From Paraburkholderia sp. BCC1884 (GTDB taxonomy: Bacteria; Pseudomonadota; Gammaproteobacteria; Burkholderiales; Burkholderiaceae): DNA of 64,000 nucleotides. Below the pieces are notes generated by a model that saw nothing but the letters and a program-made list of their open reading frames with translations, ran no database searches and was not told the DNA's origin. Shown in pieces: positions 54,204 to 63,498 of this stretch. A program made the position numbers and the translations under genes. Numbering within the stretch: the first letter of the stretch is position 1; each line of letters opens with the position of its first letter. The stretch spans positions 291,996 through 355,995 of the forward strand of contig NZ_CAAJGL010000134.1 in assembly GCF_900996225.1 (NCBI RefSeq), given 5' to 3'.

Positions 54204-55772
54204 TTACAGACCCAACTCGTTCCACATGGAGTCAATGCGTTGTTTGACCGCCTTGTCCATCACGATCGGCTGGCCCCATTCGCGATCGGTTTCGCCGGGC
54301 CATTTGTTGGTTGCGTCGAGTCCCATCTTGGAGCCGAGTCCGGCCACCGGCGAGGCGAAATCGAGGTAGTCGATCGGCGTGCGATCGACCAGCACGGTGT
54401 CGCGCGCGGGATCGATGCGCGTGGTGATCGCCCAGATCACCTCTTTCCAGTCGCGAATGTTCACGTCTTCATCCACCACGACGATGAATTTCGTGTACAT
54501 GAACTGCCGCAGGAAACTCCACACGCCGAACATCACGCGTTTGGCGTGGCCCGGATAGCTCTTCTTCATCTGCACGATGGCCATGCGGTAGCTGCAGCCT
54601 TCGGGTGGCAGATAGAAGTCGGTGATTTCGGTGAACTGCTTCTGTAACAGCGGCACGAACACTTCGTTGAGCGCGACGCCGAGCACGGCGGGCTCGTCGG
54701 GCGGTTTGCCGGTGTACGTGGAGTGGTAGATCGCGTCGCGCCGCATCGTGATGCGTTCGACCGTGAAGACGGGGAACCACTCCTGCTCGTTGTAGTAGCC
54801 GGTATGGTCGCCGTACGGACCTTCCAGCGCGTGTTCATAGGCCGCGGACGCGCCTCTGACGGGGCGCGGCGGCGCGCCTGCCGGAGCAGGCGAGGGCGTG
54901 CCTTCCTGCGGATAGATGAAGCCTTCGAGCACGATTTCCGCGCGCGCCGGCACCTGCAAGCCGTCGACGCCCGGCGTGATGCACTTCGCGAGTTCAGTGC
55001 GGCCGCCACGCAGCAGGCCGGCGAACTGGTATTCCGAGAGCGTGTCGGGCACCGGCGTGACCGCGCCGAGAATCGTGGCCGGATCGGCACCGAGCACGAC
55101 GGCGACCGGATATGGTTTGCCCGGATTCTGCAGCGCGAATTCGCGGAAATCGAGCGCGCCGCCGCGATGCGCGAGCCATCGCATGATGAGTTTGTTACGT
55201 CCGATCAATTGCTGGCGATATATACCTAAATTTTGTCGGCTCTTATTCGGGCCTTTCGTGACGGTCAGGCCCCATGTGATCAAGGGCCCGGCGTCGCCCG
55301 GCCAGCAGGTCTGAATCGGCAGCCTCGCGAGGTCGACATCGTTGCCCTCCCAGACGATTTCCTGGCAGGGCGGCGAGCTCACTGTTTTGGGCGCCATGTC
55401 CCACACTGCCTTCGCGAGCGTGAGCAGTTTGCCTGCGTCTTTCAAGCCCTTGGGTGGCTCCGGCTCCTTCAATGCAGAGAGCAGGCGACCGACGTCACGC
55501 AGCGACTCGAGCGCTGCCCCGTCGCCGTCACCAGCTTGCGCCTCGACGCCCATGCCGAGCGCGACCCGCCGCGGCGTGCCGAACAGGTTCCCGAGCACCG
55601 GGAACGCGTGCTGCTGCTTGCTCTCGAACAACAAGGCCGGTCCGCCCGCGCGCAACACGCGATCGCATACTTCGGTCATTTCCAGGACAGGCGAGACGTT
55701 TTGTGAGATGCGGCGCAGTTCACCCATCGTCTCGAGACGGCCGACGAAATCGCGTAGGTCTTTGTATTTCAT
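54204..55772 (-). CDS. ubiD: UbiD-family decarboxylase (3-polyprenyl-4-hydroxybenzoate decarboxylase)
   Basis: 522 aa prenylated-FMN-dependent decarboxylase of ubiquinone synthesis. Starts MKYKDLRDFVGRLETMGEL; has RQNLGIYRQQLIGRNKLIMRW, AEIVLEGFIYP and GPYGDHTGYY, matching E. coli UbiD. An internal Pro/Ala-rich insertion (about residues 292-310, GTPSPAPAGAPPRPV) is a lineage feature. Needs the UbiX cofactor, not seen here. Confidence 0.96.
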   Translation of the reverse strand: MKYKDLRDFVGRLETMGELRRISQNVSPVLEMTEVCDRVLRAGGPALLFESKQQHAFPVLGNLFGTPRRVALGMGVEAQAGDGDGAALESLRDVGRLLSALKEPEPPKGLKDAGKLLTLAKAVWDMAPKTVSSPPCQEIVWEGNDVDLARLPIQTCWPGDAGPLITWGLTVTKGPNKSRQNLGIYRQQLIGRNKLIMRWLAHRGGALDFREFALQNPGKPYPVAVVLGADPATILGAVTPVPDTLSEYQFAGLLRGGRTELAKCITPGVDGLQVPARAEIVLEGFIYPQEGTPSPAPAGAPPRPVRGASAAYEHALEGPYGDHTGYYNEQEWFPVFTVERITMRRDAIYHSTYTGKPPDEPAVLGVALNEVFVPLLQKQFTEITDFYLPPEGCSYRMAIVQMKKSYPGHAKRVMFGVWSFLRQFMYTKFIVVVDEDVNIRDWKEVIWAITTRIDPARDTVLVDRTPIDYLDFASPVAGLGSKMGLDATNKWPGETDREWGQPIVMDKAVKQRIDSMWNELGL

Positions 55773-56003
55773 CTGGTGCGGTTCGGTGCCGCGCGAGCGG
55801 CGAAAAAGGGGGGCGGCGCCGAGCCGGGCGGCACCAAAAAGATTGTCGATTTTACCTGCGTTGGATGGCGTACGTAGATCAGCCGAACGGCCAGCGCTAG
55901 AGGATGCATTTGAGATAGCTCAAGAAGCGCGTGGCGCGCGGTTCTTAACGGACTGAACACCGTTCATTATTACAATTAGTTATACTTTTGCGATTCTATA
56001 GTG
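55773..56003. other. Gene-free stretch between ubiD and the transglycosylase promoter
   Basis: No ORF with coding character; holds the ubiD upstream region and an AT-rich patch just before the 56004 promoter. Confidence 0.5.
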
Positions 56004-56032
56004 TTGACGATCTATAAAACCCTGCATAGAAT
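56004..56032 (+). promoter_or_regulatory. Strong sigma-70 promoter upstream of the transglycosylase
   Basis: TTGACG (56004-56009), 17 bases, TAGAAT (56027-56032). The start would be near 56039, giving a leader of about 340 bases before the ATG at 56380. Confidence 0.75.
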
Positions 56033-56038
56033 CCGTCC

Positions 56039-56177
56039 ACATTGGTTGCAGGGCGTGAACCTTTTTACCACTGCCCCCGGTCCCTTTAGACGCAACGCGT
56101 CACCGTTTACCGAACCCCTGCACGGTATTCGACGGTCTTACCGAAGTCCCTACCAGCGCCTACCGACGCTGGTTTTT
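56039..56177 (+). ncRNA. Candidate terminated leader RNA or sRNA upstream of the transglycosylase
   Basis: Between the promoter and the gene is an intrinsic terminator: CCAGCG / CGCTGG (56153-56172) followed by TTTTT. A terminated RNA of about 139 nt is predicted; other pairings such as GGTT/AACC near its 5' end are visible. No short ORF with an obvious amino-acid bias was found. It could be an independent sRNA or a regulated leader. Confidence 0.4.
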
Positions 56178-56379
56178 CGCGTGGGAGCCACCGCCCGCAT
56201 GTTTTTTTGGCATGCCGTGGCCGTATTTCAGGATGGCTCCCCACAGACGGTTTTTGCCGTTTCCCGACGTCGCTGCTGCCCTTACCAGACAGAGCACGCG
56301 ATGTCTTGACTCTGCGAATGTGCTGTATCGCCAGGTTTTGCCGGCGGAGTTCGCGGATCATGCAACATGGGAGATCTGA

Positions 56380-57567
56380 ATGAACGCCTGGTTATCGTGG
56401 CGTCCCGATGAGCGTATTGCGCAGTTTGTGCGTGGTGTGCTGCGTCGCGGGACGCGAATGAGTCATCATCTGTTTAGTATTGTCGGTGGAATCGCCGTGG
56501 TGCTGGCAGTCGTACTGTGGCTGATGCCGGCCCTGCGCGGCACGCTGGCGGCGCGGTTGATGCCGGTCATTTCGGCCGCCGTACAAGCGGGCCCGGCCCG
56601 ACTGCTGCAGGGCAATCCGCTGCCGTCCTTCGGACCGCCCGCAAGCTCGCCGTCCGACGACTCGCTGTCGGTCAGTACCAGCAGTACCAACACCAACGCC
56701 ACAGAAAGCGCGACCACCGGTAGCGCTGGCGTGTCGGCGACCAACACCAGCTTCGACGGTGCCTTCGACGGCTCCGGCTCCACTGGGATGGGCATCGCGG
56801 CCCTCAACGGCCTCGACCCGCGCACCATGCAAAGCGTCAGCGCGCTGGCACGTCTGATTCCGGCCCAGCGCGTCTCGGCCGATGCGCGCGACGATCGCGT
56901 GCTGGTTTCGACCCGCGAGCAGGATCTGGTGGCGTCATACCTCGCCCGCCGTTATCGCGTCGCACAGGAGCCCGTTGGCGAGCTCGTGAAGGCTGCGTTC
57001 GACACCGGCCGCGAAGTCGGCCTCGATCCGTTGCTGCTGCTGTCGGTGATGGCGATCGAGTCGGGTTTCAATCCGTACGCCGAGAGCGGCGTGGGCGCAC
57101 AAGGCCTGATGCAGGTCATGTCCAAGGTTCACTCGGACAAATTCCAGTACTTCGGCGGTGAGAGCGCCGCGCTGGAACCGGTCGCGAACATCAAGGTGGG
57201 CGCACTGGTGCTGAAGGATTGCATCGCACGCGGCGGTTCGCTGCCGGGTGGCTTGCGGCTTTACGTTGGCTCGAGCACGCCGGACGACGGTGGCTACGGC
57301 GCCAAGGTGATGGCCGAGCGTGGCCGTCTGCGCGACGTGGCGCGTGGCCGCAAGGTGCCGATCAACGCACCGCAGGCACCGGTTCTGACGGCGTCGACCA
57401 ATACGGCGGCGGCAAGTGCGTCCAGCAACGGCAAGCGCGTGCAGATGACGCTCGACGGCGGTCATCCGCTGAGCGCGGCGCCGGTCAAGGCGTCGGGCTC
57501 CGAACAGGACGACGCCAGTTCCAACGCGACCAAGCATGTGGCGTCGGCTTCGGAATTGGGCGCTTGA
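56380..57567 (+). CDS. Membrane-anchored lytic transglycosylase (SLT domain)
   Basis: 395 aa. One N-terminal membrane segment (about residues 31-50), a Ser/Thr-rich linker (about 85-135), then the SLT lysozyme-like domain (about 200-320) with the catalytic Glu227 in VMAIESGFNPYAESGVGAQGLMQVM, and a low-complexity C-terminal tail. It cleaves peptidoglycan to 1,6-anhydro-muropeptides. GGGAG precedes the ATG. The long leader with a terminator suggests regulation before translation. Confidence 0.9.
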   Translation: MNAWLSWRPDERIAQFVRGVLRRGTRMSHHLFSIVGGIAVVLAVVLWLMPALRGTLAARLMPVISAAVQAGPARLLQGNPLPSFGPPASSPSDDSLSVSTSSTNTNATESATTGSAGVSATNTSFDGAFDGSGSTGMGIAALNGLDPRTMQSVSALARLIPAQRVSADARDDRVLVSTREQDLVASYLARRYRVAQEPVGELVKAAFDTGREVGLDPLLLLSVMAIESGFNPYAESGVGAQGLMQVMSKVHSDKFQYFGGESAALEPVANIKVGALVLKDCIARGGSLPGGLRLYVGSSTPDDGGYGAKVMAERGRLRDVARGRKVPINAPQAPVLTASTNTAAASASSNGKRVQMTLDGGHPLSAAPVKASGSEQDDASSNATKHVASASELGA

Positions 57568-57620
57568 GTTCGTTGGCGCCGTAGTTTCTGCGGTGGTGTG
57601 GCGAGACCAGCCGCAACCAG

Positions 57621-57658
57621 GCGTAAAAAAGGACACCCTCGGGTGTCCTTTTTTACGT
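57621..57658. terminator. Bidirectional terminator after the transglycosylase
   Basis: Inverted repeat with arms at 57621-57638 and 57641-57658, GGACACCC / GGGTGTCC at the core and six A / six T on the outside, between convergent genes. Confidence 0.92.
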
Positions 57659-57671
57659 CTGCGGTGCTCGT

Positions 57672-58868
57672 TCAACCTCGTCCAAAAAGCCGCGCCAGTC
57701 GCTCGACCGCTTCTTCGAGCTTCGGATAGGCAGTCGCGTACGAGAGGCGAATGTATTCCTTAGGCGCATGCGTGCCGAAGTCCATACCCGGCACCAGTAC
57801 GACGCCCGCGTCATGGAGCATCGCCTTGGTGAGCGCGGCGCTGTCGCCGGCTGCCGGATGGGCGACCGAGCGGCAATCCGCGTACACATAGAATGCGCCG
57901 TCGGGCATCACCGGTACCGAGAAGCCGAGCGACTCCAGCGCGGGCGCGATGAAGTCGCGGCGGCGTTTGAACTCCAGACGCCGGGCTTCGTAGATCGCGA
58001 TCGTGTCCGGTTCGAAGCAGGCGAGGGCGGCATGCTGAGCCAGCGCCGACGCGCAGATGAAGAGGTTCTGCGCGAGCTTCTCGAACGCGCCGACCATGGC
58101 GGGCGGCACCACGAGCCAGCCCAAACGCCAGCCGGTCATGTTGAAGTACTTCGAGAAGCTGTTGACGGTGATCACGTCGTCGCCGAACGAGAGCGCCGAG
58201 ACGGGCTTCGCGTCGTAGCTCAGCCCCTGGTAGATTTCGTCGACGATGGTAAAGCCGCCACGCGAGCGCACTGCTTTGACGATGCGTTCGAGCTCGGCCG
58301 GCTCGATCGACGTGCCGGTCGGGTTCGACGGCGAGGCCAGCAGCACGCCGCGCGTGCGCTCGTTCCACAGGCGTTCGACATCGGCGACGGTCAGCTGGAA
58401 GCGCTCGGCGGGGCCACTCGGCACCATCACCGGTTTGCCTTCGGCGGCGATCACGAAATGCCGGTTGCACGGGTAGCACGGATCGGGCATCAGGACTTCG
58501 TCGTCGCGATCGACCAGCGCCGCACAAGCAAGCAGCAGGGCGGCGGAAGCGCCGGCGGTGACGACGATTCGCGCCGGATCGACGCTGACGCCATAGAACT
58601 CGGCGTAATGCGCCGAGATCGCTTCACGCAGCGCGTGCAGGCCCAATGCGCTGGTGTATTGCGTGACGCCGCGGCGCAGCGCGCTCGCGGCGGCCTCGAT
58701 GACCGGCTCGGGTGCGGTGAAATCGGGCTCGCCGATTCCCATATGAATGATGTCGCGTCCGTCGCGCTCGAGGAGCGCGGCCTCCTTGGCCAATTCCATC
58801 ACGTAAAAAGGCTGGATGGCGTCGACGCGGGCAGCGAGCCGCACCAAGGGTTCGGTCACGGAGTTCAT
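57672..58868 (-). CDS. PLP-dependent aminotransferase (class I/II)
   Basis: 398 aa fold type I enzyme. MGIGEPDFTAPEPV, VTAGASAALLLA, SPSNPTGTSI, FTIVDEIYQGLSY and the PLP lysine Lys240 in NSFSKYFNMTGWRLGW. The aspartate/aromatic aminotransferase group fits best; exact substrate unknown. It lies downstream of nusB with about 200 gene-free bases between. Confidence 0.92.
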   Translation of the reverse strand: MNSVTEPLVRLAARVDAIQPFYVMELAKEAALLERDGRDIIHMGIGEPDFTAPEPVIEAAASALRRGVTQYTSALGLHALREAISAHYAEFYGVSVDPARIVVTAGASAALLLACAALVDRDDEVLMPDPCYPCNRHFVIAAEGKPVMVPSGPAERFQLTVADVERLWNERTRGVLLASPSNPTGTSIEPAELERIVKAVRSRGGFTIVDEIYQGLSYDAKPVSALSFGDDVITVNSFSKYFNMTGWRLGWLVVPPAMVGAFEKLAQNLFICASALAQHAALACFEPDTIAIYEARRLEFKRRRDFIAPALESLGFSVPVMPDGAFYVYADCRSVAHPAAGDSAALTKAMLHDAGVVLVPGMDFGTHAPKEYIRLSYATAYPKLEEAVERLARLFGRG

Positions 58869-59070
58869 ACAATCAAATCCAGTTCAGAAGCAAAAGCACA
58901 AAGGCCAGAGTGCAGAAACAAAGCGGGACGCCTGCTTCGCGCGATCCTGCATGCGCGACACAAGCGTCCACCAACGGTGCGATGACACGCAATACTCGAA
59001 GCTAATGACGCGCGGCGCACAGCGCGGTCGCGCCTGCCGGCACGCCACACCAGCGCGACGCGCCTGACGC

Positions 59071-59505
59071 TCAGGACTTGCGCGCCGCCTGCGTTTCGGC
59101 CGCGCGCAATTGCGCCGACAGCTTGTCCAGCACGCCGTTCACGTACTTGTAGCCGTCCGCACCGCCAAACGTCTTGGCCAGCTCGACCGCTTCGTTGATG
59201 ACCACGCGATACGGAATGTCGACGTGATTCTTCAACTCGAACGCGGCCACCAGCAACACAGCGCGTTCGACCGGCGAAAGCTGCTCGATCGGTCGATCGA
59301 GACACGGTGCGATATCGGCGGACAACGCCTCCGAATCGCGGATCACGCCGTGCAGGATCGCGTCCAGATGTTCGTGGTCGGCCTTGTCGAAGCCTTGCGC
59401 GCCGCGCAATTGCGCGTCGATTTCACCGCCGGGCGAGCCCGACAGCAGCCACTGGTAAAGCCCCTGCGTGGCCAGTTCGCGGGAGCGTCGGCGTGCGCTC
59501 TTCAT
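59071..59505 (-). CDS. nusB: Transcription antitermination protein NusB
   Basis: 144 aa all-helical protein that binds boxA RNA with NusE. SARRRSRELATQGLYQWL at the N-terminus and NEAVELAKTFGGADGYKYVNGVLDKL at the C-terminus are typical. Its start overlaps the ribH stop (ATGA), and its ribosome site must lie inside the purine-rich acidic tail codons of ribH. Confidence 0.96.
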   Translation of the reverse strand: MKSARRRSRELATQGLYQWLLSGSPGGEIDAQLRGAQGFDKADHEHLDAILHGVIRDSEALSADIAPCLDRPIEQLSPVERAVLLVAAFELKNHVDIPYRVVINEAVELAKTFGGADGYKYVNGVLDKLSAQLRAAETQAARKS

Positions 59506-60008
59506 GCCTCTTCCTCTTCTTCGTCTTCTTCTTCGTCGTCGCCGCCGAGTTGTTCGAGCGCGACCGACAGGTTGGCCATTTCGACGGCCACGCGTGCTGC
59601 GTCACGGCCCTTTTCGGTCATGCGGGCGACGGCTTGTTCGTCGTTCTCCGTGGTAAGCACGGCGTTCGCGACCGGAATGCCGAAATCGAGGCCGACACGC
59701 GTGATGCCCGCGCCGCTTTCGTTCGACACCAGTTCGAAGTGATACGTCTCGCCGCGAACCACGGCGCCGAGTGCGATCAGCGCGTCGAATTGCGCGCTTT
59801 CCGCCAGCTTTTGCAGCGCCAGCGGAATTTCCAGTGCGCCCGGCACGGTGACGAGCAGCACGTCTTCGCCGGTCACGCCGAGGCGTTCGAGTTCTTCGAT
59901 GCAGGAGTCCGCGAGGCCGTTGCAGACGGGTTCGTTAAAGCGCGCCTGGACGATGCCGATGCGCAGTCCGTCGCCGTCGAGATTCGGTTGGTATTGTCCG
60001 ATTTCCAT
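59502..60008 (-). CDS. ribH: 6,7-dimethyl-8-ribityllumazine synthase
   Basis: Penultimate enzyme of riboflavin synthesis, 168 aa. IGIVQARFNEPVCNGL, VTVPGALEIPLALQKLA, ALGAVVRGETYHFELVSNES and GIPVANAVLTTEN are family motifs. The protein ends in an acidic tail (GGDDEEEDEEEEEA), about 12 residues longer than usual. It sits in the order ribB-ribH-nusB, common in Proteobacteria. Confidence 0.96.
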   Translation of the reverse strand: MEIGQYQPNLDGDGLRIGIVQARFNEPVCNGLADSCIEELERLGVTGEDVLLVTVPGALEIPLALQKLAESAQFDALIALGAVVRGETYHFELVSNESGAGITRVGLDFGIPVANAVLTTENDEQAVARMTEKGRDAARVAVEMANLSVALEQLGGDDEEEDEEEEEA

Positions 60009-60057
60009 ATGAATTCCGTAGTGTTTTGAGTGGGCGCTAAGCGCGTAAATGGTCGGA

Positions 60058-61191
60058 TCAGCCTTGCGGAGCCTGTGCCTTGCCGCCCGGCATCGGCACG
60101 AAGCCTGTGACTTCGAGACCGTAGCCCGACATGCTGCCCAGCTTGCGCGGGTTCGACAGCACCTGCATCTTGCCGACACCGAGTTCACGCAAAATCTGCG
60201 CGCCGATGCCGTAGGTCTTGAAGTCGACCGGGCGTCGCTTGAGCGCCTCGGCTTTTTCCTTCGAGTCGAACGCCTTGAAGACGTCGATCAGATGGTCTTT
60301 CGAGTCGCCGCAGTTCAGCAGCACGATTACGCCGCAGTCGCGTGCGGCGATCTCTTTCATGGCTGCGTCCAGCGTCCACGAGTGGGTGGATTCGCCGACT
60401 TCGAGCAGATCCAGCACCGACAGCGGTTCGTGCACGCGCACCAGCGTGTCCTGATCCGTGCACGGCGTGCCGCGCACCAGCGCGATATGCGGCTGGCCGC
60501 TCGGCTGGTCGAGATACATGACCGCGCGGAACGCGCCGTGCGCCGTTTGCATGGTGCGCTCGCAAATCCGCTCGACGATCGACTCGGTACGGCTGCGATA
60601 GTGGATCAGATCCGCGATCGTGCCGATCTTCAGGCCGTGCTCGTCGGCGAACGTCAGCAGGTCGGGCAGGCGCGCCATCGTGCCGTCGTCGTTGATGACT
60701 TCGCAGATCACCGCAGCCGGCGTGAGGCCTGCCAGCGCGGTGAAGTCGCAACCCGCCTCGGTGTGGCCGGCGCGCACCAGCACGCCGCCCGGCTGGGCCA
60801 TGATCGGGAACACGTGACCAGGCTGCACGATGTGATCGGCTTTAGCGTCCGGCGCGACCGCCGCGGCGATAGTGCGGGAGCGGTCGGCGGCCGAAATGCC
60901 GGTGGTCACGCCTTCGGCGGCTTCGATACTGACCGTGAACGCCGTGCCGTACTGCGTGCCGTTGCGGTAGGTCATGAGCGGCAGGTTCAGCAGCTTGCAG
61001 CGTTCCTGCGTGAGCGTCAGGCAGATCAGCCCACGGCCATAGCGGGCCATGAAATTGATCGCTTCCGGCGTGACGAATTCGGCGGCGATGACAAGGTCGC
61101 CCTCGTTTTCGCGGTCTTCTTCGTCGACGAGGATCACCATCCGGCCGGCTTTCAGTTCGGCGATGATCTCTTGAGTGGAGGCGAGCGTCAT
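60058..61191 (-). CDS. ribB: 3,4-dihydroxy-2-butanone-4-phosphate synthase fused to a degenerate GTP cyclohydrolase II-like domain
   Basis: 377 aa. The N-terminal DHBP synthase (about residues 1-205) is intact: VDEEDRENEGDLVIAAE, RYGRGLICL, HTEAGCDFTALAG. The C-terminal half follows the GTP cyclohydrolase II fold (TLVRVHEPLSVLDLL, YGIGAQILRELGV, GYGLEVTG) but lacks the zinc motif that should read C-x2-GD-x3-S-x-RCDC; here the region is EPLSVLDLLEVGESTHSW. This is the RibBX type, so a separate RibA should exist elsewhere. No FMN riboswitch pattern is seen upstream. Confidence 0.92.
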   Translation of the reverse strand: MTLASTQEIIAELKAGRMVILVDEEDRENEGDLVIAAEFVTPEAINFMARYGRGLICLTLTQERCKLLNLPLMTYRNGTQYGTAFTVSIEAAEGVTTGISAADRSRTIAAAVAPDAKADHIVQPGHVFPIMAQPGGVLVRAGHTEAGCDFTALAGLTPAAVICEVINDDGTMARLPDLLTFADEHGLKIGTIADLIHYRSRTESIVERICERTMQTAHGAFRAVMYLDQPSGQPHIALVRGTPCTDQDTLVRVHEPLSVLDLLEVGESTHSWTLDAAMKEIAARDCGVIVLLNCGDSKDHLIDVFKAFDSKEKAEALKRRPVDFKTYGIGAQILRELGVGKMQVLSNPRKLGSMSGYGLEVTGFVPMPGGKAQAPQG

Positions 61192-62210
61192 GGTGGCGAG
61201 ATTTTCGGGAAAGCGCGTATTTTACGCCACGCGCGGTTCCAAGTCGCCTGCGCCGGACGGTATAGGCCATTTGGCCGACTGGTAATGGGTCGGCCGCCGT
61301 TGTTATGCTTGTCGAAACCTTGGCGCATGAGCCGACGCGCCGCTGCCGGGAGAGCCAGGGCCCTCGCTTATTTCAAGGTTGATTCGCGTCCTGCGAGGTC
61401 GACAGCATCCGCTCCACGTACCGCGCAATTATGTTGAGTCTGGCCGAAAAGCCTTGACCAGTATAGCGACGGCACTAAACGGTCCTCACTATACCGTCAG
61501 AAACACCGTCGCTTGCTGCGGGTTGATGCGAGACGTCTGTAGACAGTCGCGAAAGAAGGGGACTACCGTGTCTTATGAAGCGGCAGCGGTCAATGTCGAT
61601 CCCGGACCGTCATTTCGCACATAGTCGCGCTGGCGGCAGCTTTCGAGTGCGGATTCAACCGATCAGTGAGCTTTTCTCGTTATGCGTTCTGCGCCCCTGA
61701 TGGGTGTCCCATATGCGAAGCACGGCAATACATCAACTAATTCGGGTCCACGGAAGCCGACCTTGCGCCAAGGTTGGCGGCAAACTCTGCTGCGCAACGG
61801 TTAGTTAGCTGGCACTTGTTAACTGGTCTCCACGGTCCAGCAGGCGGCTCGCGGTCTAAGGTCGTGACCACCACATCGCCATAAGAACAGCTGCTTTTAA
61901 CCCCGGGAAACGGAAGTTGTTCCCATTCCTTCGCGCGGCAATTGATTGCCCAGAGTTTGCCGAAATACGACGCATGGAGACAATGCAAGCGTTGCGGCTA
62001 CGCAATTCGACTATCCGGGCGATGGCGGGTTAGACGATAACTTGTATGGGTAGTACGGTCGCGTTGTCTGCGACGATCACGAACGCCTTTCTATCAGCGA
62101 TTACCATCACTCTTCTATTTTTGATCGGAGAAATATCGTTTTAACGCCTTTGACGACTTCCTTTGCTACTGATTTGCTGACTGGCGAGTTGTTGTGAACG
62201 GCGTCATTGC
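61192..62210. other. Gene-free stretch of about 1 kb
   Basis: No ORF here has family features, good codon bias or a ribosome site. Base composition is lower in GC than the core genes. Short frames at 61379-61624 (+) and 61737-61988 (-) are not convincing. It probably mixes the ribB upstream region with decayed accessory sequence next to the IS elements. Confidence 0.55.
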
Positions 62211-62293
62211 TGGAACGGCCCCGTCGAAAACCGGACACGAGGTAACGCCTAAAATTCAAGGTAGTCTTCCGCCTATGTTGAAGCCTAGATCCA

Positions 62294-62671
62294 ATGTAGA
62301 ACCTGTTTGAGGTTCTGATCCAGCCGGAACAGCGCCAGCGCCGCTCTGTCGAGGAGAAACTCGCGATCGTGCGTGAGACTTTCGACCCCTGAGCGAGCGT
62401 TTCCGGGGGCGCCCGTCGCCATCAGGTGAATGCGAACCAGGTATTCGCCTGGCGCAAGCGGTATCAGGATGGCAGCCTGTCAGCCGTGATTGCTGGCGAA
62501 CAGGTGGTGCCAGCCTCCGACCTGGTCGAAGCGATGAAGCAGATTCGCGAACTCCAGCGGCTGCTGGGCAAGAAGACCATGGAAGTGGAAATTCTCCGCG
62601 AAGCAGTGGAGTACGGGCGGGCAAAAAAAGTGATTGCGCGCTCACCATTGCTGCCGTGGGACGACCGATGA
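62294..62671 (+). pseudogene. IS3-family transposase OrfA, broken
   Basis: The reading frame from the ATG at 62294 has an in-frame TAG directly after the start and a TGA after VRETFDP (near 62390), where intact relatives have a sense codon. The rest reads VNANQVFAWRKRYQDG and RELQRLLGKKTMEVEILREAVE, the HTH and leucine-zipper parts of OrfA. Confidence 0.85.
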
Positions 62672-63498
62672 AGACGGTCTGTGAAGTCCTGGGTGTGTCG
62701 CGCTCTAATCTTGCGGTCAAATCGAAGCGCCCCACCGAGTGGGTCGACCAGCGCAAGACGCCAGCCCCGGACGACATGCCACTGGTGACCGAGCTTCGGG
62801 GGCTGGTCGCCGAACTCCCCACCTACGGCTACCGGTGTGTGTGGGCGCTGCTGCGGCGAAGCCGGGACGCGCTGGCCCAACCTCGCGTTAGTGCAAAGCG
62901 GGTTTATCGGGTCATGCGTACCCACGGACTGCTACTCGAGCGCCGGCCTTGTCATGCCCAGTCCGCACGCCGGCACGACGGCAAGGTCGCGGTGGAGCGA
63001 AGCAATGCGACGACTTCGAATTCCGTTGTGACGATCGTGCGCCATTGCGCGTCGTCTTTGCATTGGACTGCTGCGACCGCGAGGCCATGAGCTGGGTGGC
63101 GAGCACGGGCGGCTACACCGGTGACATGGTGCGCGACGTGATGCTTCAGGCCGTCGAGAACCGCTTCCACTGAGCGCTGAAAACCGACAGTGAAATCGAG
63201 TGGCTTAGCGATAACGGTTCCTGCTACATTGCCGACGAGACGCTGACGTTCTCGCGGGCAATCGGCCTGAGGCCCGTCACGACACCCGTCAGAAGTCCGC
63301 AGAGCAACGGGATGGCCGAGAGCTTCGTCAAAACGATGAAGCGCGATTATGTCTCGTGGGATGCCCAAGCCTGATGCCAGAACGGCGCTGCAAAACCTGG
63401 CCATCGCGTTCGACCACTACAACGAATCGCATCATCACAGCGCTCTGAAATACCGCTCGCCACGCGAGTTTCGGCAGCAAGCAAATTCACTAACCTAA
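62656..63498 (+). pseudogene. IS3-family transposase OrfB (DDE integrase), broken
   Basis: Three pieces in two frames. Piece 1 (62656 to about 63010) has VCEVLGVSRSNLAVK and YGYRCVWALLRR. After a frameshift, piece 2 reads FEFRCDDRAPLRVVFALDCCDREAMSWVASTGGYTGDM, then an in-frame TGA (63171-63173), then EIEWLSDNGSCYIADET and QSNGMAESFVKTMKRDY. A second frameshift near 63360 leads to MPKPDARTALQNLAIAFDHYNE ending at 63498. The DDE residues are present but split. Confidence 0.85.

Noticed and set aside
56039..56380. 6S RNA upstream of the transglycosylase
   Set aside because: The expected ~180 nt rod with an open central bubble could not be drawn, and an intrinsic terminator interrupts the region.
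61192..61440. FMN riboswitch upstream of the ribB gene
   Set aside because: The conserved blocks of the RFN element (such as GGGGCAGGGTGAAATTCCC and CCGGCGGT) could not be found on the minus strand.
61379..61624. An 81-codon plus-strand ORF in the gene-free kilobase
   Set aside because: No ribosome site, overlaps the likely ribB upstream region, and no recognisable motif.
61737..61988. An 83-codon minus-strand ORF in the gene-free kilobase
   Set aside because: Some cysteines and mixed composition but no family pattern, no ribosome site, and poor codon bias; at most a remnant.
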